64,000 bases of DNA, taken from positions 23,997,928 to 24,061,927 of the forward strand of contig OZ022513.1 of the NCBI GenBank assembly GCA_963989385.1, in the 5' to 3' direction. Positions 55,353 through 64,000 of the stretch are shown here, one piece after another. Made by a program: the position numbers and the translations under genes. The notes under the pieces are model-generated. The model had not been told where the DNA came from. It searched no databases and saw only the letters and a program-made list of their open reading frames with translations. Numbering within the stretch: the first letter of the stretch is position 1; the number at the start of each line of letters is the position of its first letter. This DNA is from Ctena decussata (taxonomy: Eukaryota; Mollusca; Bivalvia; Lucinida; Lucinidae).

Positions 55353-56935
55353 TTAGGTCGGGGCCATCATAGAGGCTGACGCCCGATCCCCCGATGTGCA
55401 ATTAAAGAGTGCAGCAAAGTTTCCAACAGTGATTGGGTTAATCACTAAGCATGCAGACTGTCGCAAAACATTTAAATTATAGCCAATACGTTTGTGACGT
55501 TTTATTATTTTTCGGAATTGATCAGAAAAATCAGTCCTACCCATAATCTTTTTGAATTTGTATACTAAGTCACCATAAAATTCTGGTTCCGATAGGCCTT
55601 GGTGTAAAAGAAATTTTAATCCGACATCAAATTTTGAAACCAATTCATGGTGTCTGCGATAGAATTTAGAAATAGCCTTTCTAAGCTTATGATACCGATA
55701 GCCCTGTTGAAGAAGTTTAGCAGTTAAACATTTATTACGAGCATTAAAGTCCTCTACATGACTACACACTCTAGCAAATCTTATAAGTGGAGAAATATAC
55801 ACTCCATAAGAGGGACGACGTGGAACGTCACCATCCAAAAATGGAAAATTAACTATATCAAAGTCAAAGTCATCACGTTTATCATCAATTTTAGAAGATA
55901 CAAAACCGTTAGAAATAGATAGATGTAAATCCAAAAAGGGGGCCTCGGTATCTGAAGTATTAGCTTTATTCAATTTAAGTTCAGGTGGGTAAATTTGGTT
56001 GATCATGCTTTCAAAATAAGGATTATCAATATTCAGAAGATCGTCTAAATATCTAGAGGTAGAGTTAAATGCCTCAATGATATCAGCTTGATTATCAATA
56101 GAAAGAGAAGTCATGAAATCTCTTTCATAACAAAATAAAAACGAATCGGCCACAAGAGGAGCACAATTTGTACCCATCGGAATACCAACAATTTGTCTGT
56201 ATAACTTATTACCAAATCTGATGTAAATATTATCTAAGAGATATGATAAGGCGTCACATACATTCTGACATTACCAACGTTCATATCCTCTATATATTTT
56301 ACGGTCAGTAGACGTGAAAAACGCTTTCTTATCGTTACAGGCAATATAAAGGGTATCTTCATTTTTGGAGAACTTTTTGAAGGCCCTCTCAATCAAATCA
56401 ACAAGTTTTCCTTTATTAAATTATGGGTTAATGTGGTATAAAGAGTAGAAAAATCATAAGTGGACAAACTAGTCGCACGGAACCCTCTTGACTTCAGTTT
56501 ACTAAGTACCTCACCAGAATTTTTTATAGACCAAAACATATTTTTCCCTGACCTCTCATACACTGTCTCATAGTACCAAATGACACGAGATTTCACAGCA
56601 GTGAGGCAAGGAGTTAATAATTTAGATAATTCTGTAGTAGTACAAGAGCTAGAGTTGGCAATGAATCTAGCTTTATACGGTTTTTTTTGTGAAGCTTAGG
56701 TAACCAATACATCGTAGGAAGTTTGTCTTGGCGTTCCTTAACGTTTACAGCAAACTTATAAGGCAAATTATTTGAGTGGCTATTAACGACAGTCTTCTCA
56801 TCTGTAAAAGTCTCTTCGTAAGCCGTGGTGCCATTAAAACTACATTTTTCAAAAAGTTGACCAAAGCGACACGAATTTTCAGGATACCGGTAGCAGCCAA
56901 GTACAATCAAGTATTATAAGAGACTCCTCCGATCC
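55353..56935 (-). pseudogene. Penelope-like reverse transcriptase, broken
   Basis: Three frame pieces in order on the minus strand cover a Penelope-type reverse transcriptase. 56614-56910 has KLPTMYWLPKLHKK, the conserved N-terminal motif. 56393-56596 has STYDFSTLYTTL (motif A region). 55353-56177 has IPMGTNCAPLVAD (with codons just upstream), SRYLDDLL (catalytic YxDD) and SYGVYISPLIRFARVCS followed by a thumb-like helical region. Lesions: a frameshift at a T-run near 56685, a frameshift near 56400, and a TAA stop at 56271-56273. No GIY-YIG endonuclease is seen downstream of the last piece, so this may be an endonuclease-lacking lineage or a loss. It cannot encode a functional protein as it stands. 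Confidence 0.85.
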
Positions 56936-57134
56936 GTTAGATACAGGCCATCACTGGAGATAAGAGCTCTAATTCATTAATAACCGACGTCACATAAAAC
57001 ATTAATCGTTTTTTTTTTTTTTTTTTTTTTTTTACTTTAAACCTTTTTGGGGACTTACAAAGGCTAGCAGTGCAGACCCCATTCAGACGCCGCAGAACAC
57101 GGCGTTTGAACAGGATCTACACATTTCGTTCACT
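56936..57134. other. Anonymous DNA with T-tract
   Basis: A run of about 23 T at 57011-57033. It could be a retroposon poly-A on the minus strand, but no body is recognised. Confidence 0.4.
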
Positions 57135-57245
57135 GGAATCTCTATGCAAAATTCAATAAATAAGAAAACGACCACTGAAAAACTAGACATGGACTCATCC
57201 AAGTTACATAAGGATGGCAGGTCCACTGGTCTAAAAGGGGTAAAA
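57135..57245 (+). repeat. Repeat S5, 5' fragment
   Basis: ATCTCTATGCAAAATTCAAT, ATAAGGATGGCAGGTCCACT and flanks match 16470-16600. Confidence 0.5.
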
Positions 57246-57389
57246 TTCGTATATTTGCATTTAACTTCTAATTTACAAGTTTAAGTCAACTGAAGTTCGA
57301 TACTTGTATATCTCAGTCCATGCCGATTGCAAGGTTCAGTTTTCCCATAATATCCCTCTTTTATTAGTTGGGACCCAGTAGGCTATATA

Positions 57390-57644
57390 GTCGCCATGGG
57401 CGTAGCTACCTGTACGCAAATACGCAGATGCGTATTGAAATTTTGTCAAATTGACAAAATTTAAACACGCATCTGTGCATTTCCATTCTTACATTTTGTA
57501 AATAGGACAAGATTTCAGTACCAACTGCCAATAGACACGAAAATTTGATATAGCATAGGGGCTATACCTCTAGATTTCCCCTCAACAAGTATAAAACATC
57601 ACTGTGCGTATCATGTAATGGCCCCTAGCTACGCCCCTCGTCGC
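57390..57644. mobile_element. Short TIR element with hAT-like ends and 5-bp flank
   Basis: The element is 57395-57639 with ends CATGGGCGTAGCTACC and the inverse of GAGGGGCGTAGCTAGGGGCC. GTCGC flanks both sides (57390-57394, 57640-57644). hAT elements usually make 8-bp duplications, so the superfamily is uncertain. An inner hairpin, AAATTTTGTCAATTTGACAAAATTT type, lies near 57440. The disrupted flank, CCCAGTAGGC...GTCGCAAACTG, resembles the boundary of the CpG boxes at 43234. Confidence 0.6.
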
Positions 57645-59080
57645 AAACTGATTTCGGTGTCATTAACGAGCAATAGCTGATGCTTTTTGTTTTGCGATAT
57701 TTTTCTTTATTTATTTTTTTTTTCTAAAAAAAATGACATATGTCAATAAATTATTTTCCTATTAGGAGTGTATTTGCTGCATGGTGGAAATATGGACCAA
57801 CAGCATCTACAATGTTAAATGTATTGACTACAAGTACCATTTTGACATATCTATGCATCTAATTTCGATGGGTAGGTTTCGTTGCCTACATCTGCTAGTT
57901 ATCTCTCGCATAACGTTAAGTTCCAAATAATCGAATAACGCTAAGTTTGCAAGCAATTTTAAAAACGCCCATTCCATTCAGACGTCCAGTAGCCCGTACA
58001 AGGACCATCGAGTTTAAAAACGAAATAGGTGCAGAACGACCAGATTCCGTTGTAGACCAGCTGATGAGCTTCGAAAGCAGCAACAAAAAACGGAAAACAA
58101 CATTTGATAGTCTCATAAAATGAAGAGTTCATGAATATGCAGCTACAAGTGCACTAAAATGTAGGATATAAGTATGAACAAACAAATTATTATCAATTCT
58201 GTAATTTCAGAATGAATCAGACCAGCTTCCGTAAATATTTGGAAACATTAAACAATCACTGTTACAAGTGTAGCTTAATCATTATCCTAGACTTTGAATA
58301 AATTGATATTCCCGATTTGACTAGGTATCAACTATTGCCAATGCAGACACTGATCAGACTGATCCTGTTGAGGCTCAGTCTGATCAGGATGTACAATGTT
58401 TACACTCCAAAATATTTAAGGTCACTACGGCGTTGGTCGGATCAATTTCCTGACATTGTAACAAACAATGAATCGTTAAAATATGTCGCATGCCAATATA
58501 TGATGGGGCGGATTTGTCATATAAACCAAAGCAATTGCCTTGCAGCAGTTTGGCAACATGTTGTCGGAATCTTTTCTACCATAATCACCCTATATATCGA
58601 AACACTAGTTTGAGCTTAAGGTGTATGGGTACACCGTAATGTATTTCTGCCATTTTGTTTCAAAGGTAGAAAAATTCTAATGACTGCACATGCTAAGCTG
58701 GATGGATGAACGATTGTGGTTTTTACGTCATTTTTAGCAGTATTTCAGTCCTATCAAGACGCTGGAATGGTTATAATAAAAGACTGTGCAGTGGAACCCC
58801 GTATATGGTTAGAAAGATTTCCGTCTCCAGAGAGTCACGAGTTCATGACTGGTAGATCACCAGGCCAGTGCTTAACCTACTTGGCTACTGGGATACCACG
58901 CATACAATCACACAGTTACATCGAATCTGCTGTTTTCGTTTCGTTGATATGTCTTTTTTTTTTTTTAATGATCGTCCCTCAGGAATATTTTTATCTTCAC
59001 TGCAGCTTGCATTATCTAAGTCATGTGGCGGCTGTAAAAAGTCTCCCCGCACTTCATCATAGACAAAGGACAAGGAAAGT
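57645..59080. other. No recognised feature
   Basis: Anonymous DNA. A short palindrome ACTGATCAGACTGATCC...CTCAGTCTGATCAG lies near 58350. Frames of 98 and 149 codons (58317, 58716) have no domain, and the second runs into the P element. Confidence 0.3.
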
Positions 59081-59084
59081 ATAT

Positions 59085-59322
59085 GAGCAGCGACACGAAA
59101 AAACCAACAAAGTGGTTGTGCGCCAAGCACAGACTCAGATCAGCCTGGGCATCCGCCCAGTCTGATCAGAGTCCTCGATGTCCGCGGAGGTAGCTTATAC
59201 CCTTAGCTACCATTTAAGTGTTTAGCAAAGATTCTGATCAGACTGGGCGAATGCTCAGGCTGGTCTGAGTCTGCGCTGGGCGCGCAACCATTTTCATTGT
59301 TGGTTTCCTCGTGTCGCAGCTC
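59085..59322. mobile_element. P foldback element, copy 9, with inverted flanks
   Basis: Ends GAGCAGCGACACGAAAAAAC and TCGTGTCGCAGCTC, with ATAT on both sides. Beyond the element the flanks are inverted to each other: ACAAGGAAAGTATAT on the left and ATATACTTTCCTTGT on the right. The palindrome therefore extends about 20 bases into host DNA. Confidence 0.85.
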
Positions 59323-59738
59323 ATATACTTTCCTTGTTCTTTGTAATCATCGGGCCCATTTCGAGTCAGTTTGTAAAAAGTGTTCCACTGAAGTTGGAAC
59401 TATGGAGCGTCGGCACTGTTTCATTTTTCTTATTGTTTTACCAGGTGTTGAAACCCGTTCAAAATGGCGTCTATTCTTAAGGGAAATAAGCAAATTCTTT
59501 CTTTTATGAATTGAATGCCATTAACAAGGGAGGTATAAATAAAAAGGGCAACATTGTTTCTCTCAAAAGTATATCCATTCACGTTAAACAAGAGCATGTT
59601 GTTTTTGCTAATCAGCGGTGTTTGGCAAAAATGTCATGTCATAATGATAAAACAGTACAGACCAATCTCAAACTTTTCTTCAAGAGCAGCCTCATGTACG
59701 GTTAGTATGATTGCTCAAAACAATTAGGTTCAATTAGT
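59323..59738. other. Spacer between two P copies
   Basis: Contains GAAATAAGCAAATTCTTTCT near 59485, a decayed AATTTGCTCC-family hairpin. No gene. Confidence 0.35.
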
Positions 59739-59742
59739 ATAT

Positions 59743-59978
59743 GAGCCGCGACACGAGAAAACCAACAATGTGGTTGTGCGCCCAGCGCAGACTCAGATCA
59801 GCCTGGGCATCCGACCAATCTGAACGGACTCTTCGCTAAGTGCTTACAAGGTAGCTAAGGGTCTAAGCTACCTCCATGCGGACAGCGAGGACTCTGATCA
59901 GACTGGGCGGATGCCCGGGCTGATCTGAGTCTGCGCTGTACTCACAACCACATTGTTGGTTTTGTCGTGTCGCAGCTC
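59743..59978. mobile_element. P foldback element, copy 10
   Basis: Ends GAGCCGCGACACGAGAAAAC and TTGTCGTGTCGCAGCTC. ATAT flanks both sides (59739-59742, 59979-59982). Full-length interior. It lies only 420 bases from copy 9. Confidence 0.9.
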
Positions 59979-60059
59979 ATATGGTGGTCTTGGTCAACTG
60001 AGACTAAGATCTACTGCTGCATCTGAGCAATTATTATTTTTAGAAAAAGAAGGAAACAG

Positions 60060-60238
60060 AGAGGCCTTCTCATCGCCGAGTGCCTGGCGATACAAGCTTT
60101 GCGGTTCGAATTTAGCAGGAAGCGAGATTCTCTCCAACCCTAAATGACATGTTTTTTTGCGCAGAATCCTTCATTGTCTTATGTGACTAAAATGCCGGTT
60201 GAAAAGGACGTTAAACCGCAAAGTCATCCATCCATCTG
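60060..60238 (+). repeat. Decayed SINE S6
   Basis: GCCTGGCGATACAAGCTTTG and GCGGTTCGAATTTAGC (box B-like) are followed by a body. It ends AAAAGGACGTTAAACCGC and an (ATCC)n tail. Confidence 0.5.
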
Positions 60239-60263
60239 GGATGACCTCCAGGATCGCAGGGGC

Positions 60264-60422
60264 GGCTGTAGTGTAGTGGATAACACTCCGGACTACCAAT
60301 CCAGGGGTCGCAAGATCGATCCCCCGCTTCTCCGGTCTTTCGGATGAGACTTTAAACCGAGGTCCCGTCTCCATATGACCTCGTTGTTGGTGGGACGTTA
60401 AACCCGAGTTCACTCACTCACT
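60264..60422 (+). mobile_element. tRNA-derived SINE S3, plus strand
   Basis: GGGGCGGCTGTAGTGTAGTG then GATAAC form a box A-like head. ACTACCAATCCAGGGGTCGC and AAGATCGATCCCCCGC cover the box B region. The body TGAGACTTTAAACCGAGG and GGTGGGACGTTAAACCC leads into a (CTCA)n tail. It lies directly downstream of S6. Confidence 0.75.
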
Positions 60423-61444
60423 CCAGGATCGCCAGCAGAAAAAGCGTATCAGATCATGAGTGGATATACAGGCTGACCCGGGTGTTTGCTGTTGGATGTA
60501 ATGCCTTTTTCTTTTGTTGTTCGACTCAGTTAAGATGTACGGGTACACCTCTATGCCCTATCTGAATATTGTTACAAAGCAGACAAATTTTGTGACGCCC
60601 CGTTTGCTTTCATTGACGGCAAAACCCGCCCAAAATGGAATGTACTCATAGCAGAAAGCTAAAGAATTTCTCTTCAAGCAGCAAAGCCTTTCCTTAAAAA
60701 GTTGACCACAGTGAGCAAAGATAACGTATTTTCTTCATAGGCTAGTGGCCGTAGGGGCAGTGAGGGCTAGAGGCTCACTGTATCTTTGGCTAAATATAAG
60801 AAAAGCTGAGCCGTAAATATTGAAAAAGGAGGAAGAAAGAAACCGGCAGAGTTGCTACCCCTGAAGGTGTATCTATTGAGCTTAAATATCAAATAGTCAT
60901 TGTTGTAATCTCTGAAGGTGTCATATGCATGTGCATGTGTTATTAAATTTAAAAAGATCAAGCTGATTGTTAATGCTCTGAACAAACAATCTTATAACAC
61001 TACTTAAGTTAACCCCGCGTCAGAGTGCAGCTAACGACACTGAGGTTTCCTTGCATTCTTCATTGTGCGCATGCACTTTTCTGTTTATAGGAAGGCGATG
61101 AATATCCTTTGGCGGGCGGATTTTTTTATAGTTTTCCCCTATGTTGGGTGTTGCGGCTCCTGATCTGGGTCTGCACTTTTTACTTTAATGTTTAAATAGT
61201 ATTCATAGAAAAGACATATAATACGCAATGGCATGATCAATTACGACAGCGTTATTATAACAGGCACTTTTGACACTGATGGTCTTTCTCAAATAAACAA
61301 TAAGCCAATTCATTAATTGTATAACTCTATTCAATTTACTTTGCTTTTATTTATTTATTCATTTATTCGCACTGCATACTTATTCACTATTACGTAGTTC
61401 TATTCGTGTCGTAGGATCGGCGAAATACCGAATTTCTCGTCTCG
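60423..61444. other. Anonymous DNA with small repeat remnants
   Basis: Two decayed AATTTGCTCC-family fragments (AAAGAATTTCTCTTCAAGCA near 60660 and GCAGAGTTGCTACCCCTGAAGG near 60847). Also a P-like scrap (TTGCGGCTCCTGATCTGGG near 61152). No gene. Confidence 0.35.
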
Positions 61445-61600
61445 TCTCAGTTAAGGTTTTTGGGTTTTTCTTGCCATGACACAAGGGAGAAGAACTCGAT
61501 GAGCATATCGCTTCCGTTCTAATCCCATAGCTTAAACTGATATCTTACTTGTTCATGTATGCATATATGTATGTTAACTGAATAAGCTAAATAAATATGT
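61445..61600 (+). repeat. Repeat S5, 3' fragment
   Basis: GAGCATATCGCTTCCGTTCT, AATCCCATAGCTT and GCTAAATAAATATGTTTA match 16700-16795. Confidence 0.5.
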
Positions 61601-62008
61601 TTAAACCAAATACCGAATTCAAAAACATAACCTTTTTTCATTGACATATTGCAGATATTATGCCATAGTATATGGTACCCTGTTGTTTTTGGTACAATTT
61701 CTTGACTATCTCTTACGTCTGAGTAAAGCTTAATCAACACCACAAATGTACAGAATAATTTACCTTGAGTAGAAATAATAATAAATAAAATACAAACTGG
61801 GGAAATTGCAAAAACCGAGACATCAACATTCAGGTTAATAACCTCATGTCTTCTCAGAAAAAAAAACAAGATCAGATTACTACAAAATGCTAGTCGTAAT
61901 GCATCGATTATCGATACAAAATATCGTAAGACAATCGTTATAGAATTTTTGCAACAGCTGAGTGGGAATGCTTGAGCTATGTCTCAGAAACACAACATGC
62001 GCTTTTGC
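61601..62008. other. No recognised feature
   Basis: A 116-codon minus frame (61519-61869) overlaps repeat S5 and has no domain. Confidence 0.3.
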
Positions 62009-62075
62009 CGTGTCCGTTTATGAAAATGCCAAACTGGCCGCGTTGTCCAGTTTGGAATTTCCATGAACGGACAGG
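62009..62075. repeat. Hairpin with about 29-bp arms
   Basis: CGTGTCCGTTTATGAAAATG then CCAAACTGG folds on CCAGTTTGGAATTTCCATG then AACGGACAGG with a 9-base loop. A 134-codon frame (61972-62376) crosses it without a domain. Confidence 0.65.
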
Positions 62076-62841
62076 TCTCAAGAATTTTGCTCATATCAAC
62101 CGCGTATCGCTATCATTTTCTGTCAAATCTGAAGCGGCAAATAAAAGGACCGAGACAATGATGCCTATGGCAGAATATGACATTGAACTGTTTCTTGTGA
62201 GCATGTTCAAAATATCTATTATAATCTTGACATGCCGGTCGATACGATGTTCAAAAAGACTAGACAGTTTCATAAAAGAAACATTCATCACCGGAGTTAT
62301 CTTGAAATGCAGCTTGATTTCAGAATGCTTGTGCCCTGATGTGAAACAAAGTGTATTGTCTGGCCTTAGTGGTTAGAGATTAATGATAACCTATTTCGAT
62401 TCCGTAAACTTTGCCTGAACTGTGTCAATATTGCTCGTTTACGCCTTCAGAGAGAGCAAGAGAAAGAGCTTAATATCACCTCTCAGTTCTTGCAATGCTG
62501 GAAATATTTAAAGGAAGAGTGTACATGTATATTATTTCCATAAGGCTCTACATAAAATTCTTTATCAACAAATATTATACAGAGACTAATAAAAATCATA
62601 TACAGTGCCCCTTTACATATTTTGATCTATGTGCAGTTATCATATTTATTGCAAATATGTTCAAAGCAACATTCTATATCAACAAAGGAACAAAAAACAA
62701 AAACACAAACAAGATAATACTAATCTTTCAAAATATCATGATCCTTGTGTCGTACAATCCTTTTGTCGCAAGTAGGTTTTTAAACGATTAGACATATGCG
62801 GCCTGCAACCGATTTGTGTTATGCAATATATATTTTAGGCT
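62076..62841. other. No recognised feature
   Basis: AT-rich DNA. A 98-codon frame at 62495-62791 is low-complexity and unrecognised. Confidence 0.3.
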
Positions 62842-62932
62842 GTTTACACGGTGACATATGTTGCATGACACGCATACCACGATGGTACATGTTGCATGAC
62901 ACCTGTCATGCAACATTTGTCATCGTGTAAAC
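62842..62932. mobile_element. Small palindromic MITE
   Basis: GTTTACACGGTGACATATGT then TGCATGACA folds on TGTCATGCAACATTTGTCAT then CGTGTAAAC. An additional internal GTTGCATGACA copy sits in the centre. Confidence 0.7.
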
Positions 62933-62984
62933 CCACTTAAAGAAATTGTTACCACCATTTTGTTGCTGTTGTTGTTTTGTTGCT

Positions 62985-63140
62985 TTACGTCCACCGTAAA
63001 CAGCTATGGTCATGTCGGGACGGTCAATTACCCTAACCACACTATTCTAGAGCATGCTTAGATCTTCTAGGCGTTTAACCAGTAGCGCCCTTATTGAACC
63101 AGTGGCAGGAGAAACGAAATCACCATATGAATCGTTTCGT
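62985..63140 (-). repeat. SINE-like repeat S4, minus strand, second copy
   Basis: GTCCACCGTAAACAGCTATG, GTCATGTCGGGACGGTCAAT, GCGTTTAACCAGTA and GGAGAAACGAAATCA match 10975-11185 in the same orientation. Confidence 0.55.
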
Positions 63141-64000
63141 GTCACAAGATATGAGTAGCGACAACTGTAGCTGATCTGTTGAAACCATTCGACCTTCATT
63201 GATCTGCGCTTAACAGTAATCTAAAGAAAATATAAGGAAAGCTGAAATACGCAATGAATGACAAGCCTTTTTTCGTGGACCTAATTAACCGTGGACTAAT
63301 GGAATAATAAAGCGTGGACTAAAACGCTGAATGAATAAGCTAATGACATTAACAGGTTTGTTTAGTTGCCTAGCTGAAATCAATCTAGTACTATAGGTGC
63401 AATCGCAAATGAGACTGCTCTTCGAGAGCAGAAGCAAACTAGTCAGAATCTACAGCTTTTATTTCTTTCTTGTTTCCATTAACACGACAACCCCCCCCCC
63501 CCCCTATCCTCAGACTGACACAAACGCAGACACACACGCACACAAACAATTTTAAGCCTATGATTCTGTTGTGTAAAATCATCTGAGAGAGTGGTAGAGA
63601 AAAAAAGCAAACATGACTTTTATTATTCAAAGGCAATATTTGCTTTCGATTTCACACAAATTACACTAATAGCCTTGTGTCGTAACGGTCTGAAAATATG
63701 ACGACTTTATGTAAATCGGAGACAACCATAAAATTAGCGGTCGATAAAAATCATGCAATAATTTAAAAAATGTTTCTAGTTTGGCAAAGTATTCACTCAA
63801 TTGCATCACGCATACTTGAGATGGAATTTATTGAAGAATTCTCAGATAACAATATAACGCGCCTAATGGATGTTTGAATTTAAACGGAGTAAATTCCATA
63901 AGTGCCACCACCACTGTAGCTTTCATAGTTCACTGAACCATTACATTTAAATCACCATAACATGTAAGACGTACAAGGTCAGTTGCAATTCAATGTGCTC
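63141..64000. other. Anonymous DNA; poly-C and CA-rich tract
   Basis: A C-run at about 63490-63504 followed by CA-rich sequence to 63547. No gene seen up to the window edge. Confidence 0.35.

Noticed and set aside
58716..59165. 149-codon plus frame
   Set aside because: No domain, contains a phenylalanine run from a T-tract, and ends inside a P foldback element.
61972..62376. 134-codon plus frame
   Set aside because: Spans a perfect-looking hairpin and shows no family features.

Overview
The window looks like a piece of a eukaryotic, probably bivalve mollusc, nuclear genome. It is AT-rich and has no bacterial-type operons. It is packed with tRNA-derived SINEs, foldback elements and MITEs, a LINE, Penelope-like retroelement pieces, and short tandem arrays with (ACGG)n-type tails that I associate with clams and oysters. 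The bivalve call is inference from repeat style and retroelement type, not from a host gene. I could not identify a single convincing host protein-coding gene; the window reads as intergenic or intronic DNA built by layered transposon insertions.

Layout. 1-9.8 kb: promoter-plus-hairpin elements, several TIR MITEs, a foldback with an 11-bp duplication, a tRNA-derived SINE, two copies of a GAGCC...GGCTC foldback (called P here), and a 2-kb array of about 12 units of roughly 160 bp. 10-20 kb: another promoter-hairpin copy, a 2.3-kb foldback transposon whose long inverted ends are made of short subrepeats, more P copies (one between 73-bp direct repeats), and SINE fragments. 20-36 kb: a 1.08-kb inverted repeat, hairpin families, an exact 91-bp palindrome, and 3' tails of Penelope-like elements. 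36-47.5 kb: an intact 1277-codon LINE ORF on the minus strand, then a tandem array with CpG-rich boxes and a 260-bp satellite. 47.5-64 kb: nested hairpin elements, a mariner-like-ended composite, a broken Penelope-like reverse transcriptase with its 3' region, two closely spaced P copies, and SINE remnants.

The most interesting pattern is a recurring architecture. At least five unrelated long hairpins, some with near-identical loops (a CTCGGCAAGCC-type core), each sit beside a block rich in CRE-like TGACGTCA, CCAAT and sometimes NRF1-like motifs. In one family the block continues into a short ATGGCG reading frame that stays open in all four copies. These may be mobile promoter-hairpin units able to make double-stranded RNA. 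The second strong pattern is the P foldback: its 4-bp A/T duplications are supported by an apparent empty site inside this window, yet two copies carry 20-bp and 73-bp flanking direct repeats.

The only intact coding unit is the LINE ORF (endonuclease, reverse transcriptase, C-terminal zinc knuckle). It could in principle mobilise SINEs, but no shared 3' tail was demonstrated. All repeat boundaries were read by eye and are approximate unless a target duplication is quoted.
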